Of a stretch of 19,986 nucleotides of DNA, positions 7,073 to 13,777 are shown piece by piece. Position 1 is the first letter of the stretch; every line of letters starts with the position of its first letter. Origin of the DNA: Candidatus Luteimonas excrementigallinarum (GTDB lineage Bacteria > Pseudomonadota > Gammaproteobacteria > Xanthomonadales > Xanthomonadaceae). The DNA is taken from positions 1 through 19,986 of the forward strand of contig DXCY01000160.1 in NCBI GenBank assembly GCA_019115725.1, written 5' to 3'. Under the pieces are notes generated by a model. That model worked only from the letters and a program-made list of their open reading frames with translations, made no database searches and was not told where the DNA came from. The position numbers and the translations under genes were made by a program.

Positions 7073-7333
7073 TTGACAGAAACAGGTTGTGCACACCCAT
7101 CACTGAACCGTCACATCCCTGACGATGGATCCCACACCGGCCTTCATTGCAGGAATGTTTCACGCCCAAGCCATTGATTTAAATCAGGAAACAAGCCGTG
7201 GCCAAATTTTGGCCAAGTTCAGGAAAGTGGCATGAACTCGCGCCCAAACGGGCATCACCAACCACCCATTCACAGACTTATCCACAGCTGATGTGGATAA
7301 CGGAAATTTCCTTTGAGGGACCGGCACTTGCGC
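7073..7333 (+). repeat. DnaA-box module, copy 3
   Basis: The third copy has TTGACA at 7073, TTGTGCACA at 7087-7095, AATGTTTCACG at 7154, GGCCAAA-T-TTTGGCC at 7200-7214, TTCAGGAAAG then GCATG at 7230, DnaA boxes at 7278-7286 and 7292-7300, and ACTTGCG at 7326. It ends about 115 bp before the priA start, so it is the copy best placed to influence priA. Confidence 0.82.
7278..7300. promoter_or_regulatory. Head-to-head DnaA box pair 3, upstream of priA
   Basis: Perfect TTATCCACA (7278-7286) and TGTGGATAA (7292-7300) with a five-base spacer lie 148 bp upstream of the priA start codon. DnaA is known to act as a transcription factor at such boxes, so control of priA is a reasonable inference, not a demonstrated fact. 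Confidence 0.72.
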
Positions 7334-7435
7334 GTGAAAGATGGCTGAACGGAAAAACACTTGAGCGCAAATGATCCCCGGCCTTCCCCCGCCCCGGTGA
7401 CGACCGGAGCCGACACCTTCCGGCGCCGCAGCCCC

Positions 7436-7441
7436 TAGACT
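7436..7441 (+). promoter_or_regulatory. Possible -10 element directly in front of priA
   Basis: TAGACT lies six bases before the priA ATG, where a -10 box would place the transcription start on or next to the start codon. No ribosome site is visible. No good -35 is seen at 16-18 bp, so the call is weak. Confidence 0.28.
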
Positions 7442-7447
7442 TGGCCC

Positions 7448-9679
7448 ATGCCTTCACAGCCCCAGACCGTGCTCCAGGTCGCCCTGCCGGTGCCCCTGCC
7501 GCGCCTGTTCGATTACCTGCCACCCGCGGGCCACCAGGCCTCGGAGCAGGATGTCGGCCGGCGACTGCGGGTCCCGTTCGGGCAGCGCGAGCTGGTGGGC
7601 ATCGTGGAAGGCTGCGCGCCGGCCCAGGTGGAGGCCACGGGCCTGCGCGAGGCCCTGGGATGGCTGGAGCCGGAGCCACTGTTCCATGGCGAGCTGCACG
7701 CCTCGGCCCGCTGGCTGGCGCGTTACACCCACGCGCCGGTGGGCGAGGTGCTGGCCACGGCCCTGCCCGCCACGCTGCGTCGTGGCGAGCCCCTGCCGGA
7801 CACCCACGAATGGGCCTGGCAGCTGACCGAAGCCGGTGCTTCTGCCCTGGCCGGCATGCGCCAGGGGCGCCCGCGCCGGCTCGCCGAATTGCTGCAGGGC
7901 ACCGTTCGCGATGAAACCGCGCTCGACACCCTGCTGGACGGCTGGCGCGCAGCAGCCCGCAGCCTGGCCGAGCGCGGCCTGGCCGAGCGGATCGCCCTGC
8001 CCGCCTCGCAGCTGGCGCCCGACCCGCAGCCCGGCCCCACGCCCAACCCCGAGCAGGCCGAAGCAATTGAAACCATCCACGCCAGCGCTGCCGGCTTCGT
8101 GCCGCTGCTGCTGGATGGAGTGACCGGCAGCGGCAAGACCGAGGTGTACCTGCACGCGATCGCCGACTGCCTGGCACGCGGCCGCCAGGCGCTGGTGCTG
8201 GTGCCGGAGATTGGCCTGACCCCGCAGTTGCTGGGCCGCTTCCGTGCCCGCCTGGGCGTGCCGGTGCATGCCAGCCACTCGGGTCTGGCCGACAGCGAGC
8301 GGGCGCGGGTCTGGGCGGCCGCCTGGCGCGGCGAGGCCCGGGTGATCGTGGGCACGCGCTCGGCGGTGTTCACCCCGCTGCCCGAGGCCGGCCTGATCGT
8401 GATCGACGAGGAACACGACGGCAGCTACAAGCAGCAGGACGGGTTCCGTTACCACGCCCGCGATTTCGCCCTGGTACGGGCCAAGGCGCTGGGCGTGCCG
8501 ATCGTGCTGGGCAGCGCCACCCCCTCGCTGGAGACCCTGCACAACGCCCGCAGCGGGCGCTACGTGCACATGCGCCTGCGCCAGCGCGCGGGCAGCGGGC
8601 GACCGCCGCCGGTACGGGTGCTGGATATCCGCAAGCGGCCGCTGGAAGCGGGCCTGTCGGCCGAGCTGCTGGCATCGGTGGACCGGGCGCTGGCCGCCGG
8701 CGGCCAGGTGCTGGTGTTCCGCAACCGGCGCGGCTACGCCCCCGTGCTGATGTGCCACGACTGCGGCTGGAGCGCCGCCTGCCCGCGCTGCTCAAGCCCC
8801 GAGCAGAGCCGGGCCATGACCGTACACGCCCACGGCCGCCGCCTGCAGTGCCACCACTGCGGCCACCGCCGCCCCGCGCCGCTGGCCTGTCCGGACTGCG
8901 GTGGCCTCGGCCTGCAACCGCAGGGCATCGGTACCGAGCGGCTGGAGGAGCTGCTGCTCGCGCGCTATCCCGATCATCCGGTGCTGCGCATCGACCGCGG
9001 CAGCACCCGGCGGCGCGATGCGCTGGAAAAGCTGTTTGCCGAACTGGGCGAGCGCGCCGGCGTGCTGGTCGGCACCCAGATGCTGGCCAAGGGCCACGAC
9101 CTGGCCGGACTCACCCTGGTGACCGTGGTCGGCATCGACGAGGGCCTGTTTTCAGCCGATTTCCGCGCCTCGGAGAAGCTGGCCCAGCTGCTGATCCAGG
9201 TGGCCGGCCGCGCGGGCCGCGCCGAGCGCGCCGGGGAAGTGGTGCTGCAGACCCACCATCCCGATCACCCGCTGCTGGAGACCCTGATCCACGGCGGCTA
9301 CCACGCGTTCGCTGACACCGAACTGGCCCAGCGCGAGGCGGCCGGCTTCCCGCCGTTCGCGCACCTGGCCATGCTGCGCGCCGAATCCAGGCACGCCGAG
9401 CCGCCGATGGCGTTCCTGCACGCGGCCCGGCGCGCCCTCGCCGCCTGGCAGGATCAGGCCGGCGCCGGACCGGCCGGCCCGACGGTGGAAATCAACGGTC
9501 CCATGCCGGCGCCGATGGCCCGCCGCGCCGGCCAGTACCGCGCCCAGCTGCTGCTGTCCGCCCCGCAGCGCGCACCCCTGCACGCGGCGTTGCGCGCCCT
9601 CGTGCCGGAGCTGCACGCCCTGCCTGAAGCCCGCAAAGTGCGCTGGTCGCTGGACGTCGACCCGATCGACCTTTATTGA
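7448..9679 (+). CDS. priA: Primosomal protein N' (replication restart helicase PriA)
   Basis: PriA is the 3'-5' DNA helicase that recognises stalled forks and reloads the replisome outside oriC. The 743-residue protein has the full layout: an N-terminal 3'-DNA-binding domain (about 1-105), a winged-helix part, then the helicase core with Walker A GVTGSGKT (224-231), DEEH (320-323), GSATPS (355-360) and motif VI QVAGRAGRAERAG (584-596). Eight zinc-binding cysteines lie between the helicase lobes (C436, C439, C445, C448, C468, C471, C481, C484), as in E. coli PriA. Length is normal (732 in E. coli). The ATG at 7448 fits the conserved start (VLQVALPVPLPRLFDYLPP) but has no ribosome site. The gene stands alone, downstream of three DnaA-box modules and followed by two SMAG-type repeats. 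Confidence 0.97.
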   Translation: MPSQPQTVLQVALPVPLPRLFDYLPPAGHQASEQDVGRRLRVPFGQRELVGIVEGCAPAQVEATGLREALGWLEPEPLFHGELHASARWLARYTHAPVGEVLATALPATLRRGEPLPDTHEWAWQLTEAGASALAGMRQGRPRRLAELLQGTVRDETALDTLLDGWRAAARSLAERGLAERIALPASQLAPDPQPGPTPNPEQAEAIETIHASAAGFVPLLLDGVTGSGKTEVYLHAIADCLARGRQALVLVPEIGLTPQLLGRFRARLGVPVHASHSGLADSERARVWAAAWRGEARVIVGTRSAVFTPLPEAGLIVIDEEHDGSYKQQDGFRYHARDFALVRAKALGVPIVLGSATPSLETLHNARSGRYVHMRLRQRAGSGRPPPVRVLDIRKRPLEAGLSAELLASVDRALAAGGQVLVFRNRRGYAPVLMCHDCGWSAACPRCSSPEQSRAMTVHAHGRRLQCHHCGHRRPAPLACPDCGGLGLQPQGIGTERLEELLLARYPDHPVLRIDRGSTRRRDALEKLFAELGERAGVLVGTQMLAKGHDLAGLTLVTVVGIDEGLFSADFRASEKLAQLLIQVAGRAGRAERAGEVVLQTHHPDHPLLETLIHGGYHAFADTELAQREAAGFPPFAHLAMLRAESRHAEPPMAFLHAARRALAAWQDQAGAGPAGPTVEINGPMPAPMARRAGQYRAQLLLSAPQRAPLHAALRALVPELHALPEARKVRWSLDVDPIDLY

Positions 9680-9695
9680 CGCCGCACATGCCCAC

Positions 9696-9719
9696 GTAGG
9701 TCGAGGCTACGCCCCCGAC
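9696..9719 (+). repeat. SMAG-type REP element after priA
   Basis: GTAG at 9696-9699 opens the hairpin GTCGAGG / CCCCCGAC with one mismatch. The GTAG head and GTCGGGG-like stem are the signature of Stenotrophomonas SMAG repeats. It is paired with an inverted element at 9769-9792. Confidence 0.8.
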
Positions 9720-9768
9720 GCCCGGAAATATGCAACGCGGCGTTCACCGGAAACCATGCATCCCCAGC

Positions 9769-9792
9769 GTCGGCCGCATAGGGCCGACCTAC
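9769..9792 (-). repeat. SMAG-type REP element overlapping the NYN gene stop
   Basis: A perfect 7-bp stem, GTCGGCC (9769-9775) with GGCCGAC (9782-9788), ends in CTAC (9789-9792), which is GTAG on the minus strand. With the element at 9696 it forms an inverted REP pair about 50 bp apart between convergent genes, a place where it can act as a bidirectional 3'-end hairpin. Confidence 0.82.
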
Positions 9793-10556
9793 GGTGCGGT
9801 TTTTTTGCGGGCGCGCTTGGTGCGGGGCTTGGTGCGGGGCTTTTCCCGGATCTCCACCAGCTGGCCCTCGCGGCGCAGCTCGAACAGCCCGGTCGCCTCG
9901 AACAGCGCACTCAGGTTGCGGTAGCCGTAATTGCGCTCGTCGAACGAGGTCTGGTTGCGGATGTGGCTGCCCACCACGCCCAGGTGCGCCCAGCCCGAAT
10001 CATCCGACGTGGCCGACACCGCATTGCGCAACAGGTGCACCAGCTTCTGGTCCTGCTGCAGCTCGCTGCTGGACTTGGGCCGCGAGGCCGCAGTCTTGTC
10101 GCCATCACCGTCATCGGTGACGCCCAGCTTCTCCAGGTACAGGAAAGTCGAGCAGGCGTTGACGAAGGGCTTGGGCGCCTTCTCCTCGCCGAAGCCGAAC
10201 ACGCGCATGTTCTCGTTGCGAAGGCGCATCACCAGCGGAGTGAAATCGGCATCGCTGGAAACGATGGCGAAGCCGTCCAGGTTGCGCGCATACAGCAGGT
10301 CCATGGCGTCGATCACCATCGCCATGTCCGAGGCGTTCTTGCCGGTGGTGTAGGCGAACTGCTGGATCGGACGGATCGCATAGGCGTGCAGGCAGTCTTC
10401 CCAGCCCTTGAGGTGCTGGCTCTTCCAGTTGCCGTAGGCGCGGCGCACGTTGGCCACGCCGTGGCGGGCAAGCTCGGTGAGGATCGGTTCGATCCTGCTG
10501 GCGGGAGCGTTGTCGGCATCGATCAGCAGGGCGATGCGCAGTTCGGTATCAGCCAT
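9789..10556 (-). CDS. NYN domain ribonuclease-like protein with C-terminal LOTUS/OST-HTH domain
   Basis: The 255-residue protein starts with a NYN (PIN-like, LabA/DUF88) nuclease fold. The acidic positions expected to bind metal are present: D13 and D15 in LIDADN, D77 in KNASDMAM, D102 and D104 in SSDADF. After a polar linker (147-170), residues 171-232 form a winged-helix domain of LOTUS/OST-HTH type (KLVHLLRNAV...GWAHLGVVGSHIRN...YGYRNLSALFEATGLFEL), known to bind structured or G-rich RNA. The tail is very basic (EKPRTKPRTKRARKKTAP). NYN-LOTUS proteins are thought to process RNA; the target is unknown. The ATG at 10556 has an AGAAGGA ribosome site eight bases upstream. The stop codon TAG lies within the GTAG of the SMAG element. 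It is divergent from tal. Confidence 0.88.
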   Translation of the reverse strand: MADTELRIALLIDADNAPASRIEPILTELARHGVANVRRAYGNWKSQHLKGWEDCLHAYAIRPIQQFAYTTGKNASDMAMVIDAMDLLYARNLDGFAIVSSDADFTPLVMRLRNENMRVFGFGEEKAPKPFVNACSTFLYLEKLGVTDDGDGDKTAASRPKSSSELQQDQKLVHLLRNAVSATSDDSGWAHLGVVGSHIRNQTSFDERNYGYRNLSALFEATGLFELRREGQLVEIREKPRTKPRTKRARKKTAP

Positions 10557-10676
10557 GTATCGGGTCCTTCTGGAGTTCCCGCAGCCTACCGCAGGAGTGC
10601 GTCACGCGTGCGCAGGGCGCTCGTACAGACGGGGTGCGACAATGGGGGCTGCCCTGTTTTCTGGAATACGCCCCGC

Positions 10677-11627
10677 ATGTCGAACCAGCTTGAACAACTG
10701 CGCGGTCTGTCCGCCGTGGTCGCCGACACCGGCGACATCGAGGCCATCGCCCGCTTCCGGCCCCTGGACGCCACCACCAATCCGTCGCTGCTGCTGAAGG
10801 CCGCCTCGCTGCCCGCCTACGCCCACTTCATCGACGAGGCCGCGGCCAGGGCCAGCGGCACCGGCGAGGCCCGCGTGGCCGATGCCTGCGACCGGCTGGC
10901 AGTGGCGATCGGCGGCGAGATCCTCAAGCTGATCCCGGGCCGCGTTTCCACCGAGGTCGATGCCCGCCTGAGCTTCGACACCGCGGCCACCGTGGCCAAG
11001 GCCCGGCGGCTGGTGGAGCTGTACGACGACGCCGGCATCGGTCGCGACCGCCTGCTGATCAAGATCGCCTCCACCTGGGAAGGCATCCGCGCCGCCGAAC
11101 AGCTCGAGCGCGAAGGCATCCACTGCAACCTGACCCTGCTGTTCTCCTTCGCCCAGGCGGTGGCCTGCGCCGAGGCGGGTGTGTTCCTGATCTCGCCGTT
11201 CGTCGGCCGGATCCTCGACTGGCACCTGGCCAACGGCGCGGACCGGCCGGCCACGCCGCAGGACGACCCGGGCGTGCAGTCGGTGCAGCGGATCTGGACG
11301 TACTACAAGCGCCACGGCTACGACACCGTGGTGATGGGCGCGAGCTTCCGCAATACCGGGCAGGTGCTGGCGCTGGCCGGCTGCGACCGGCTGACCATCT
11401 CCCCGGACCTGTTGGGCGAACTGGAATCCACCCCCGCGGCGATCGAACGCGGCATGGCGGACGACGGCCAGCGCGCCCCGGCCCCCGCCCCGCTGGATGA
11501 AGCCGCGTTCCGCTGGCAGCACAACGAAGACGCCATGGCCACCGACAAGCTGGCCGACGGCATCCGCCGCTTCGCCGCCGACCAGTGCAAGCTCGAAGCC
11601 CTGCTCACCCAGCGCCTTCCTTCATAG
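10677..11627 (+). CDS. tal: Transaldolase
   Basis: Transaldolase moves a dihydroxyacetone unit between sugar phosphates in the non-oxidative pentose phosphate pathway, in the cytosol. The 316-residue length and layout match the TalB-type (class I Schiff-base) family. DATTNPSLL is at 31-39, the catalytic lysine is K129 in LLIKIASTWEG, CNLTLLFSFAQA and ISPFVGRILDW follow, and VMGASFRN is near residue 220. The ATG at 10677 fits the family start (SNQLEQLRGLSAVVADTGD); the open frame upstream runs through the divergent NYN gene and is not used. No clear ribosome site is seen. The gene appears monocistronic. Confidence 0.96.
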   Translation: MSNQLEQLRGLSAVVADTGDIEAIARFRPLDATTNPSLLLKAASLPAYAHFIDEAAARASGTGEARVADACDRLAVAIGGEILKLIPGRVSTEVDARLSFDTAATVAKARRLVELYDDAGIGRDRLLIKIASTWEGIRAAEQLEREGIHCNLTLLFSFAQAVACAEAGVFLISPFVGRILDWHLANGADRPATPQDDPGVQSVQRIWTYYKRHGYDTVVMGASFRNTGQVLALAGCDRLTISPDLLGELESTPAAIERGMADDGQRAPAPAPLDEAAFRWQHNEDAMATDKLADGIRRFAADQCKLEALLTQRLPS

Positions 11628-11632
11628 GTTCG

Positions 11633-11685
11633 TGCCCATAGAAGCATGCCCATAGAAGCGCGCCGCGCGCGGCCGTGGCGCGGCG
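11633..11685. repeat. 14-bp tandem duplication and GC hairpin after tal
   Basis: TGCCCATAGAAGC occurs twice in tandem (11633-11645 and 11647-11659). Next comes an 8-bp stem CGCCGCGC / GCGCGGCG (11661-11668, 11678-11685) that ends near a CTAC at 11690. The hairpin may act as the tal 3' end, or be a decayed REP; there is no U-tract. Confidence 0.45.
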
Positions 11686-11711
11686 GCGGCTACTTTCGGT
11701 AGGATGCCCCG

Positions 11712-12575
11712 ATGGCCGCGACGGCCATCGTCGGCACAGCGCCGGTGTCACCTGACCTGACCGGCATGTTCGACTTCACTGCCAGCAATATCCTGCTTGC
11801 GCTCGCCGTGACCACCGGCGCGGGCCTGGCCACCGGCCTCGGCGGGCTGCTGGTGTTCGCCACCCGCAAGCCCAACGCGCGCATGCTCGCCTTCGGCCTG
11901 GCCTTTGCCGGCGGGGCGATGGTGTACGTCTCGCTGTCGGACATCCTCAACAAGTCGATCGATGCGTTCGCGCTCCAGTTCGGCGATGCCCGCGGGTTCT
12001 CCTACGGCACCTTCGCCTTCCTGGCCGGGGTGATGCTGATCGTGGTCATCGACCGGCTGATTCCCAATCCGCACGAGCGCCTGGAAACGGACGATCCCTT
12101 CTACCGCCAGCACAACCGCGACCACATCCGCCGGGTCGGCCTGCTGACCGCCGCCGCGATCACCGCGCACAACTTTCCCGAGGGCCTGGCAACATTCTTC
12201 GCCACTCTGGCCGACCCATCGGTGGGCATGCCGCTGGCCTTTGCCATTGCCATCCACAACATCCCCGAAGGCATCGCCATCGCGGTGCCCGTGTACTACG
12301 CCACCAACAAGAAGAGCAGCGCCATCTTCGCCTGCCTGCTGTCCGGCCTGGCGGAGCCGGTGGGCGCGATCATCGGCTATGCGCTGCTGGGCCCGTTCCT
12401 CTCGCCGGCGCTGTACGGGGCGATCTTCGGCATCATCGCCGGCGTCATGGTCTTCCTGGCCCTGGACGAACTGCTGCCGGCCGCCAAGCGCTACGCCAAG
12501 GGCCACGAGACCGTGTACGGCCTGGTGGCGGGCATGGGCGCACTGGCCATCAGCCTGGTGCTGTTCAACTGGTGA
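11712..12575 (+). CDS. zupT: ZIP family metal transporter, ZupT-like
   Basis: This 287-residue inner-membrane protein has about eight hydrophobic segments. The two metal-binding ZIP signatures are on neighbouring helices: HNFPEG at 153-158 and HNIPEG at 182-187, with E215 in the following SGLAEPVGA helix and a further LDELLPAA at 251-258. These are the residues that carry Zn2+, Fe2+ and related ions in E. coli ZupT. A long loop with charged and His residues (117-140, PNPHERLETDD...RQHNRDH) lies between helices 3 and 4. The ATG at 11712 has AGGA seven bases upstream; the Met at residue 19 is an alternative start. The metal specificity is not readable from sequence. A partial DnaA-box module begins 15 bp after the stop. 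Confidence 0.9.
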   Translation: MAATAIVGTAPVSPDLTGMFDFTASNILLALAVTTGAGLATGLGGLLVFATRKPNARMLAFGLAFAGGAMVYVSLSDILNKSIDAFALQFGDARGFSYGTFAFLAGVMLIVVIDRLIPNPHERLETDDPFYRQHNRDHIRRVGLLTAAAITAHNFPEGLATFFATLADPSVGMPLAFAIAIHNIPEGIAIAVPVYYATNKKSSAIFACLLSGLAEPVGAIIGYALLGPFLSPALYGAIFGIIAGVMVFLALDELLPAAKRYAKGHETVYGLVAGMGALAISLVLFNW

Positions 12576-12589
12576 CCGCGTTCCGGGCT

Positions 12590-12690
12590 GGCGCATTTTT
12601 GGCCAACCACCCGAATCCCGCATGAATACGCGGCCCGCCGATTCAATCCACACACCCGTGCACATGCTTATCCACAGCTTGTGTGGATAG
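12590..12690 (+). repeat. Partial DnaA-box module between the ZIP gene and rpoH
   Basis: This is the right half of the module found in front of priA. A GGC...TTTTGGCC segment (12590-12604, 12 of 15 matches to the palindrome of copies 2 and 3) is followed by GCATG at 12620 and TTATCCACA at 12668. The last two are 48 bp apart and the first lies 78 bp before the box, exactly as in the array. The TTGTGCACA half is absent; its expected place falls inside the ZIP coding region. Confidence 0.72.
12668..12690. promoter_or_regulatory. Head-to-head DnaA box pair 4
   Basis: TTATCCACA (12668-12676) and TGTGGATAG (12682-12690) are separated by five bases. The second box has one mismatch in its last position. 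It lies between two gene 3' ends, so it is not in a promoter of either neighbour. Confidence 0.68.
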
Positions 12691-12753
12691 CTTGCCGCGA
12701 GCCGGCCGGCACCCAACGCCAGCGGCCTCCGGAACCGGACGACCGCATACAGA

Positions 12754-12778
12754 AACGGCCCGGGAGTACCGGGCCGTT
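12754..12778 (-). terminator. Hairpin terminator of rpoH
   Basis: A perfect 10-bp stem, AACGGCCCGG (12754-12763) with CCGGGCCGTT (12769-12778), lies 22 bp after the rpoH stop. The minus strand continues with TCTG, a short and weak U-tract. Confidence 0.7.
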
Positions 12779-12800
12779 GGTGGGTGCAATATGAAGCGGC

Positions 12801-13679
<879 letters not shown>

Positions 13680-13686
13680 GTCGTCT

Positions 13687-13716
13687 ATTTTAGCAGTCTT
13701 CATATGTGACTGCTAA
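13687..13716 (-). promoter_or_regulatory. Putative rpoH promoter
   Basis: On the minus strand TTAGCA (13716-13711, four of six to TTGACA) and TAAAAT (13692-13687, five of six to TATAAT) are spaced by 18 bp. The predicted start of transcription lies at about 13680, next to the ATG. Confidence 0.5.
13690..13716. promoter_or_regulatory. CIRCE-like inverted repeat over the rpoH promoter (possible HrcA operator)
   Basis: TTAGCAGTC, nine bases, GACTGCTAA is a perfect inverted repeat. The classical CIRCE element bound by the heat-shock repressor HrcA is TTAGCACTC-N9-GAGTGCTAA. Arm length and spacer agree exactly. The only difference is C to G at arm position 7, matched by the complementary change in the other arm. 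It spans the space between the -35 and -10 boxes, so a bound repressor would block RNA polymerase. Confidence 0.6.
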
Positions 13717-13721
13717 CGCGG

Positions 13722-13734
13722 TGGGAAGTTCCCA
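13722..13734. promoter_or_regulatory. Second palindrome upstream of the rpoH promoter
   Basis: TGGGAA-G-TTCCCA is a perfect 6-bp inverted repeat around one base, five bases upstream of the CIRCE-like arm. It could be a protein-binding site or a small hairpin after ung; it has no U-tract. Confidence 0.35.
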
Positions 13735-13777
13735 GCGTCCTTCCTATGGAACGGACGAATGGCGCAAGCCGTTGATT

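Noticed and set aside
6726..7110. TTGACA in module copies 2 and 3 as -35 boxes of small RNAs
   Set aside because: No -10-like hexamer occurs 16-19 bp downstream in either copy (ACGCTC and CCCATC-like sequence is found), and copy 1 has no TTGACA.
6551..7177. Open frames of 100-208 codons across the DnaA-box array on both strands
   Set aside because: They run through the repeats and give similar junk peptides in each copy, lack ribosome sites and show no known domain. The fixed spacing of short DNA motifs explains the conservation better than coding does.
6538..7300. CRISPR array
   Set aside because: The repeats are about 350-390 bp apart, imperfect outside the short motifs, and there are no cas genes.
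6340..7447. Main chromosome origin oriC
   Set aside because: No dnaA, dnaN, recF, gyrB or rpmH is nearby, and xanthomonad oriC lies next to dnaA. The boxes are in symmetric pairs in repeated modules, unlike an ordinary oriC; an AT-rich melting region is not evident.
12241..12690. 149-codon open frame overlapping the end of the ZIP gene
   Set aside because: It is the shifted frame of the ZIP coding region and ends within the DnaA pair; composition is Arg/Cys/Trp-rich and without motifs.
13680..13703. ATG at 13703 as the rpoH start
   Set aside because: It lies inside the CIRCE-like repeat and upstream of the apparent -10 box, so a transcript from that promoter would not contain it; the next ATG at 13679 fits the family start.
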